A program made the position numbers and the translations under genes. Source: Leisingera thetidis (GTDB taxonomy: Bacteria; Pseudomonadota; Alphaproteobacteria; Rhodobacterales; Rhodobacteraceae). From it: 64,000 nucleotides of DNA. The stretch lies in NCBI RefSeq assembly GCF_025857195.1, contig NZ_CP109787.1:189501-253500 (forward strand), read 5' to 3'. The notes under the pieces are model-generated. The model was not told the origin of the DNA and searched no databases. It worked only from the letters and a program-made list of their open reading frames with translations. Positions 59,650-64,000 of the stretch are shown piece after piece. The stretch's first letter is position 1; each line of letters starts with the position of its first letter.

Positions 59650-60825
59650 ATGGCTAAGGAAAAGTTTGAACGCAATAAGCCGCACGTCAACATCGGCACC
59701 ATCGGCCACGTTGACCACGGCAAGACCACGCTGACCGCGGCAATCACCAAATATTTCGGTGACTTCAAAGCCTACGACCAGATCGACGGCGCGCCGGAAG
59801 AAAAAGCCCGCGGCATCACCATCTCGACCGCCCACGTCGAGTATGAGACCGAAGCGCGCCACTACGCCCACGTCGACTGCCCCGGCCACGCCGACTATGT
59901 GAAGAACATGATCACCGGCGCGGCGCAGATGGACGGCGCCATCCTGGTGGTGAACGCCGCTGACGGCCCGATGCCGCAGACCCGCGAGCACATCCTGCTG
60001 GGCCGCCAGGTCGGCATCCCGAAGATGGTGGTGTTCATGAACAAGGTGGACCAGGTCGACGACGAAGAGCTGCTCGAGCTGGTCGAAATGGAAATCCGCG
60101 AGCTGCTGTCCTCCTACGATTACCCGGGCGACGATATCCCGATCATCGCAGGCTCCGCTCTGGCGGCGATGGAAGGCCGCGACGACAACATCGGTTCCGA
60201 GAAGATCAAAGAGCTGATGGCGGCTGTTGATGACTACATCGACACCCCGGAGCGCGCCGTCGACCAGCCGTTCCTGATGCCGATCGAAGACGTGTTCTCG
60301 ATCTCCGGCCGCGGCACCGTTGTGACCGGCCGTGTCGAGCGCGGTGTGATCAACGTCGGCGACTCGATCGAGATCGTCGGCATCCGCGACACCGCCACCA
60401 CCACCTGCACCGGTGTGGAAATGTTCCGCAAGCTGCTGGACCGCGGTGAAGCCGGCGACAACATCGGCGCGCTGCTGCGCGGCGTCGACCGTGACGGCGT
60501 CGAGCGCGGCCAGGTGCTGTGCAAGCCGGGTTCGGTGACCCCGCACACCAAGTTCGAGGCCGAGGCCTACATCCTGACCAAGGAAGAAGGCGGCCGCCAC
60601 ACGCCGTTCTTCGCGAACTACCGTCCGCAGTTCTACTTCCGCACCACCGACGTGACCGGCACCGTGACCCTGCCGGAAGGCACCGAGATGGTGATGCCGG
60701 GCGACAACCTGAAGTTCGACGTCGAGCTGATCGCGCCGATCGCGATGGAAAACGGCCTGCGCTTCGCCATCCGCGAAGGCGGCCGCACCGTCGGCGCTGG
60801 CGTCGTTTCCAAAATTACTGAATAA
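59650..60825 (+). CDS. tuf: Translation elongation factor Tu (copy 2)
   Basis: Second gene for the 391-residue EF-Tu, identical in protein sequence to the copy at 35210. It ends the str operon. AAGGAGG lies five bases before the ATG, a stronger ribosome site than for copy 1. Silent differences are limited to the first and last few codons (GAACGCAATAAG and ATTACTGAATAA here), while the internal coding sequence appears unchanged between the copies. This suggests recurrent gene conversion. The downstream 95 bases also match copy 1. Confidence 0.98.
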   Translation: MAKEKFERNKPHVNIGTIGHVDHGKTTLTAAITKYFGDFKAYDQIDGAPEEKARGITISTAHVEYETEARHYAHVDCPGHADYVKNMITGAAQMDGAILVVNAADGPMPQTREHILLGRQVGIPKMVVFMNKVDQVDDEELLELVEMEIRELLSSYDYPGDDIPIIAGSALAAMEGRDDNIGSEKIKELMAAVDDYIDTPERAVDQPFLMPIEDVFSISGRGTVVTGRVERGVINVGDSIEIVGIRDTATTTCTGVEMFRKLLDRGEAGDNIGALLRGVDRDGVERGQVLCKPGSVTPHTKFEAEAYILTKEEGGRHTPFFANYRPQFYFRTTDVTGTVTLPEGTEMVMPGDNLKFDVELIAPIAMENGLRFAIREGGRTVGAGVVSKITE

Positions 60826-60894
60826 TTTTGGAAACAGTGGCGGCAGGCGGTTTTCGCTAGAAAATCGCCGGGAGCCACACGGTTCTGAATACAG

Positions 60895-60921
60895 AAAGGG
60901 CCTCCTTCGGGAGGCCCTTTT
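60895..60921 (+). terminator. Terminator of tuf copy 2
   Basis: Stem AAAGGGCCTCC (60895–60905) and GGAGGCCCTTT (60910–60920) with TTCG loop and following T. Same hairpin as after copy 1, with one loop base changed. Confidence 0.92.
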
Positions 60922-60979
60922 CTATTGCGCCAACCCGTGAGCAGGGCAGGGACCGGCCAGGGGCCGGAGGCCGTCTTGC

Positions 60980-61000
60980 AAAAGCTCCAGTGGAGCTTTT
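60980..61000. repeat. Inverted repeat in the tuf–orphan gap
   Basis: AAAAGCTCC (60980–60988), AGT, GGAGCTTTT (60992–61000): perfect nine-base arms with T-run on both strands. It lies between the tuf terminator and the orphan gene and could be a bidirectional terminator or the border of an insertion. The remaining bases of the 60922–61208 gap show a second small stem (GGAGG CAAA CCTCC at about 61060–61073). Confidence 0.5.
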
Positions 61001-61163
61001 GAGGCCGCAGGGAGTGTCAGATCCGGCGGTGATGCAATCGCGCCCGCCCGTTTTGACGGAGGCAAACCTCCGGTTTGACGCAGGCCGGGCGCGGCCCGAA
61101 CGCGGGGCGTCCGGGCGGGGTTGCTCCACTCTGGTCGCAGTCTAGGTCATTTCGAGCTAGTGA

Positions 61164-61179
61164 ATGCAAACCTTTGCAT
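61164..61179. promoter_or_regulatory. 16-base palindrome upstream of the orphan gene
   Basis: ATGCAAA–CC–TTTGCAT, seven-base perfect arms, 29 bases before the ATG at 61209. Its size and place fit an operator for a dimeric regulator. No clear -10/-35 was recognised around it. Confidence 0.45.
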
Positions 61180-61208
61180 GGGTGCGAAGTGCCGGCTAAC
61201 TTTTCCGC

Positions 61209-61691
61209 ATGGATAAGTTGATTTTGAACATTCAGGAGAATTTCGGATCTCCGAAGCCTCCAAAATTCCCGGAATGGAGACCGGAATGGAAAACTTCAGA
61301 AGCGTATGAGGAAACAGCCTATTTTGATGGAAAGACATGGAATGAACTACAAATATCGGATTTCGAAATTTACACCTGCTGCCACACGTTTTTCCCCGAG
61401 CATTGTGCACTCTACTATCTAGGAGCAAATATGTACTGGGAGTGCCGCTCCCGCAAGTTCCACACTTATGCGATGGAGCGGCTTCTTATGGGGCTGGATT
61501 CGGCAGGGTTTTCCATCAGAAAGCGTAGGCGGTTTTCGTCACGTATCGAAACGTTGTGGAGAAGTATGAACGAAGGACAAAAATTTACATTGCTTGCATA
61601 TCTGGATAGGTTCGGCGAACAGGCGGAATTGCATGTGGAGGAAATTCGGAACATCGTTCAGGGCTATAGAGATGCATTGCAACGTCTATGA
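61209..61691 (+). CDS. Orphan AT-rich gene, unknown function
   Basis: 160 residues; ATG 61209 is preceded by a poor ribosome site (CTTTTCCGC). Base composition and codon choice (AAA, GAA, TTT, ATA-type codons) are clearly AT-richer than all neighbours, suggesting transfer. Sequence features: many aromatic residues, Cys57, Cys58, Cys66 and Cys79, EHCALYYLGANMYWECR in the middle, and a basic RKRRR at 104–108. The layout of a FFPE..YYL block followed by a helical C-terminus (EGQKFTLLAYLDRFGEQAELH) distantly recalls small proteins of the DUF6714 kind; I am not confident. It sits between tuf and rpsJ, which are usually adjacent. Confidence 0.65.
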   Translation: MDKLILNIQENFGSPKPPKFPEWRPEWKTSEAYEETAYFDGKTWNELQISDFEIYTCCHTFFPEHCALYYLGANMYWECRSRKFHTYAMERLLMGLDSAGFSIRKRRRFSSRIETLWRSMNEGQKFTLLAYLDRFGEQAELHVEEIRNIVQGYRDALQRL

Positions 61692-61809
61692 AGGCTGCGC
61701 ATTGTAGGTGTGGCTGGTAATCTATCCACCGCAACCACTTCTTAACACTCCCAAACAAACCCCAAACCCGCCGCACGCCCCCAACGCAACCGTTTCGCGG
61801 CGAAACCCC

Positions 61810-61838
61810 TTGCCACCCGGGGCCGCAGGGCGTATAGG
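61810..61838 (+). promoter_or_regulatory. Candidate promoter of the rpsJ (S10) operon
   Basis: TTGCCA at 61810–61815, 17-base spacer, TATAGG at 61833–61838. It mirrors the tRNA-Trp promoter candidate. It would give a leader of about 115 bases containing the hairpin at 61865–61886. Confidence 0.55.
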
Positions 61839-61864
61839 GCGCGAGTTCGCCAAGTGCGGATAGA

Positions 61865-61886
61865 GGCGGGATGATTCCCGCCTTTT
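61865..61886 (+). promoter_or_regulatory. Attenuator-like hairpin in the rpsJ leader
   Basis: GGCGGGA (61865–61871), TGAT, TCCCGCC (61876–61882), then TTTT. It looks like an intrinsic terminator placed between the promoter candidate and rpsJ, so it could attenuate the operon or end upstream transcripts. Ribosomal protein L4 controls such a leader in E. coli; no evidence for that mechanism here. Confidence 0.5.
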
Positions 61887-61958
61887 GGGTTCGATGAGGG
61901 TTCCGCGGTGGTCGCAGGCCCTCCTCTCAACCCCAACGCCTCAATAAAGGCAGATGTA

Positions 61959-62273
61959 ATGCAAAGCCAAAACATCCGTATCCGGCTGAAGGCATTCGAT
62001 TACCGCGTCCTGGATGCCAGCACGCAGGAAATCGTCAACACAGCCAAGCGCACCGGCGCTCAGGTCCGTGGCCCGATCCCGATGCCCAACAAGATCGAGA
62101 AATTCACTGTTCTGCGTGGCCCCCACGTTGACAAGAAATCGCGCGACCAGTTCGAAATCCGGACCCACAAGCGCCTGCTCGACATCGTTGATCCGACCCC
62201 CCAGACCGTGGACGCGCTGATGAAGCTCGACCTGGCGGCTGGCGTGGACGTCGAAATCAAGCTGCAGTCGTAA
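61959..62273 (+). CDS. rpsJ: 30S ribosomal protein S10
   Basis: Small-subunit protein, also NusE in antitermination. 104 residues from ATG 61959 ([19 protein letters not shown]), with AAAGG nine bases upstream; the reading frame extends farther but without family similarity. Hallmarks: [41 protein letters not shown]. First gene of the S10 operon. Confidence 0.97.
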   Translation: MQSQNIRIRLKAFDYRVLDASTQEIVNTAKRTGAQVRGPIPMPNKIEKFTVLRGPHVDKKSRDQFEIRTHKRLLDIVDPTPQTVDALMKLDLAAGVDVEIKLQS

Positions 62274-62292
62274 GATCGGAGGGTATAGAAAC

Positions 62293-63018
62293 ATGCGCTC
62301 TGGTATTATCGCAAAGAAAGTCGGCATGACCCGGCTGTTCCTGGAAGACGGCAAGCAGATCCCGGTGACCGTTCTGTCGCTGGACGGCCTGCAGGTCGTG
62401 GCACAGCGCACCGAGGACAAGGACGGCTACACCGCCGTTCAGCTGGGTGCAGGCTCCGCCAAGGCAAAGCGCACCAGCCAAGCCATGCGCGGCCATTTCG
62501 CAGCCGCCAAGGTCGAGCCGAAGCGGAAGCTCGCGGAATTCCGCGTGCCCGCAGACGCGCTGATCGAAGTCGGCGCCGAGATTTCGGCCGAACACTTCCT
62601 GGCAGGCCAGAAAGTGGACGTCACCGGCACCTCGATCGGTAAAGGTTTCGCCGGTGCCATGAAGCGGCACAACTTCGGCGGCCTGCGCGCCTCGCACGGC
62701 GTGTCGATCTCGCACCGTTCGCACGGCTCCACCGGCCAGTGCCAGGATCCGGGCAAGGTCTTCAAAGGCAAGAAGATGGCCGGCCACATGGGCGCTGCCC
62801 GCGTGACCACCCAGAACCTGGAAGTGGTGAAAACCGACGCCGAGCGCGGCCTGGTCTTCATCAAAGGCGCCGTACCGGGGCCGAAATCCGGCTGGGTCAC
62901 CGTCAAGGACGCCGTGAAGAAGAAAGCGCCCGAAGGTCTGCCGTTCCCGGCCGCCCTGAAAGCAGCAGCAACCGAAGCACCGGCTGCAGAAGCCCCCGCG
63001 GAAGGTGGTGAAGCATGA
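62293..63018 (+). CDS. rplC: 50S ribosomal protein L3
   Basis: Large-subunit core protein near the peptidyl-transferase centre. 241 residues, longer than the E. coli protein owing to an alphaproteobacterial C-terminal extension rich in Ala/Pro/Glu (about 215–241). Conserved: [14 protein letters not shown] start, [19 protein letters not shown] and [27 protein letters not shown]. It overlaps rplD by four bases. Confidence 0.97.
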   Translation: MRSGIIAKKVGMTRLFLEDGKQIPVTVLSLDGLQVVAQRTEDKDGYTAVQLGAGSAKAKRTSQAMRGHFAAAKVEPKRKLAEFRVPADALIEVGAEISAEHFLAGQKVDVTGTSIGKGFAGAMKRHNFGGLRASHGVSISHRSHGSTGQCQDPGKVFKGKKMAGHMGAARVTTQNLEVVKTDAERGLVFIKGAVPGPKSGWVTVKDAVKKKAPEGLPFPAALKAAATEAPAAEAPAEGGEA

Positions 63019-63632
63019 AACTTGACGTGATCAAACTCGACGGCGGCAAGGCTGGCGACATCGAGCTGTCCGAAGACCTGTTCGGCCTGGAGCCGCGTGC
63101 GGACATCCTGCACCGCGTGGTCCGCTGGCAGCGCAACAATGCGCAGCAGGGCACCCACAAGGTGAAGACCCGCTCCGAGACCTCCTACTCGACCAAGAAG
63201 ATCTACCGCCAGAAGGGCACCGGCGGCGCACGCCACGGTGACCGCAACGCGCCGATCTTCCGCAAGGGCGGCATCTACAAAGGCCCCGTTGTCCGGTCGC
63301 ACGGCCACGAGCTGACCAAGAAGTTCCGCAAGCTGGGCCTGCGCCACGCGCTGTCCGCCAAGGCGAAAGCGGGCGAACTGGTCATCATCGAGGATGCAGC
63401 CGCCGAAGGCAAAACCGCCGCTCTGGCCAAGCAGGTGAAGAACCTGGGCTGGAAACGCGCGCTGATCATCGACGGCGCTTCGGTCAACGAAGGTTTCCTG
63501 CAAGCGTCGCGCAACATCGAAGGTCTGGACATCCTGCCGACCATCGGTGCCAACGTCTATGACATCCTCAAGCGTGACACCCTGGTGATCACCAAGGCGG
63601 GTGTCGAAGCACTGGAGGCTCGTCTGAAATGA
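63015..63632 (+). CDS. rplD: 50S ribosomal protein L4
   Basis: Assembly protein of the large subunit that also controls the S10 operon in some bacteria. 205 residues. Conserved loop [23 protein letters not shown] (about 55–78), and [12 protein letters not shown] and [20 protein letters not shown] towards the end. Start overlaps the rplC stop (ATGA); stop overlaps the rplW start. Confidence 0.97.
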   Translation: MKLDVIKLDGGKAGDIELSEDLFGLEPRADILHRVVRWQRNNAQQGTHKVKTRSETSYSTKKIYRQKGTGGARHGDRNAPIFRKGGIYKGPVVRSHGHELTKKFRKLGLRHALSAKAKAGELVIIEDAAAEGKTAALAKQVKNLGWKRALIIDGASVNEGFLQASRNIEGLDILPTIGANVYDILKRDTLVITKAGVEALEARLK

Positions 63633-63925
63633 GCGTGAAGGCAGAACACTACGACGTGATCCGCAAGCCGATCATCACCGAGAAATCCACCATGGCGTCC
63701 GAAAACGGCGCAGTGGTGTTCGAAGTGGCAATCGACTCCAACAAGCCGATGATCAAGGAAGCCGTCGAAGCTCTCTTTGGCGTCAAGGTGAAAGCGGTCA
63801 ACACCACCGTCACCAAGGGCAAGGTCAAGCGCTTCCGCGGCCAGATGGGCCGCCGGAAAGACGTGAAAAAGGCCTATGTGACCCTGGAAGAAGGCAACAC
63901 CATCGACGTGTCCACCGGACTCTGA
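63629..63925 (+). CDS. rplW: 50S ribosomal protein L23
   Basis: Protein at the peptide exit tunnel, docking site for trigger factor and SRP. 98 residues: [33 protein letters not shown] and [36 protein letters not shown]. Coupled to rplD by a four-base overlap. A strong terminator follows, although rplB would be expected next. Confidence 0.97.
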   Translation: MSVKAEHYDVIRKPIITEKSTMASENGAVVFEVAIDSNKPMIKEAVEALFGVKVKAVNTTVTKGKVKRFRGQMGRRKDVKKAYVTLEEGNTIDVSTGL

Positions 63926-63950
63926 GATCTGCCTTTTTGACAAGATTGAG

Positions 63951-63979
63951 AGGCCCTCGCGGAAGCGGGGGCCTTTTTT
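63951..63979 (+). terminator. Terminator after rplW
   Basis: Ten-pair stem AGGCCCTCGC (63951–63960) and GCGGGGGCCT (63965–63974), one G-T pair, loop GGAA, six T. It begins 26 bases after the rplW stop and would split the S10 operon before rplB. Confidence 0.88.
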
Positions 63980-64000
63980 GTCTGGGCAGGGGGCTTGTGG

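Overview
The window is a high-GC chromosomal segment of an alphaproteobacterium, most likely a marine Roseobacter-group Rhodobacteraceae (Leisingera / Phaeobacter / Ruegeria type). This is inferred from the pckA–chvI–chvG–hprK–rapZ–PTS cluster, the rpoZ–relA–pdxJ–acpS–lepB–rnc–era–recO cluster, an ethylmalonyl-CoA-pathway type acyl-CoA dehydrogenase, and several small Rhodobacteraceae-type families. Nearly all of it is coding. I see no prophage, insertion sequence, CRISPR array or rRNA; one tRNA (Trp) is present.

Layout. 1–11 kb: folate (folK), RNA polymerase omega, (p)ppGpp synthesis, vitamin B6, acyl-carrier activation, signal peptidase, RNase III, Era and RecO, with a Tat-exported multicopper oxidase gene inserted on the opposite strand between rnc and era. 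11–18 kb: an SGNH lipoprotein, a methylsuccinyl-CoA-dehydrogenase-like enzyme, two transporters, a dGTPase and a small soluble PAS/chemoreceptor-tip protein. 18–25 kb: pckA divergent from the ChvI/ChvG two-component genes, followed by HprK, RapZ, a mannose-type EIIA, HPr and an acyltransferase, which look like one transcription unit linking envelope and carbon state to regulation. 25–31 kb: 3-hydroxybutyryl-CoA dehydrogenase, electron-transfer flavoprotein and a cobalamin adenosyltransferase, which fit with Mcd in acetyl-CoA assimilation. 31–35 kb: an SH3 protein, ParC and a lipoprotein.

35–64 kb: the conserved translation/transcription superoperon in canonical order (tuf, tRNA-Trp, secE, nusG, rplKAJL, rpoBC, rpsLG, fusA, tuf, rpsJ, rplCDW). 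It is interrupted at five points by unrelated genes: a DUF374-type acyltransferase, a TPR/O-GlcNAc-transferase-like gene, an alpha/beta hydrolase, a three-gene glycosyltransferase/EamA module, and an AT-rich orphan gene. Several of these insertions lie just after a recognisable terminator hairpin. The two tuf copies encode identical proteins and their similarity continues past the stop codon into the terminator.

I did not find a clearly new multi-gene system. The least explained items are the orphan at 61209–61691 with a palindrome just upstream, the minimal chemoreceptor-tip protein at 17243–17920, and the small well-initiated reading frame at 41129–41296.
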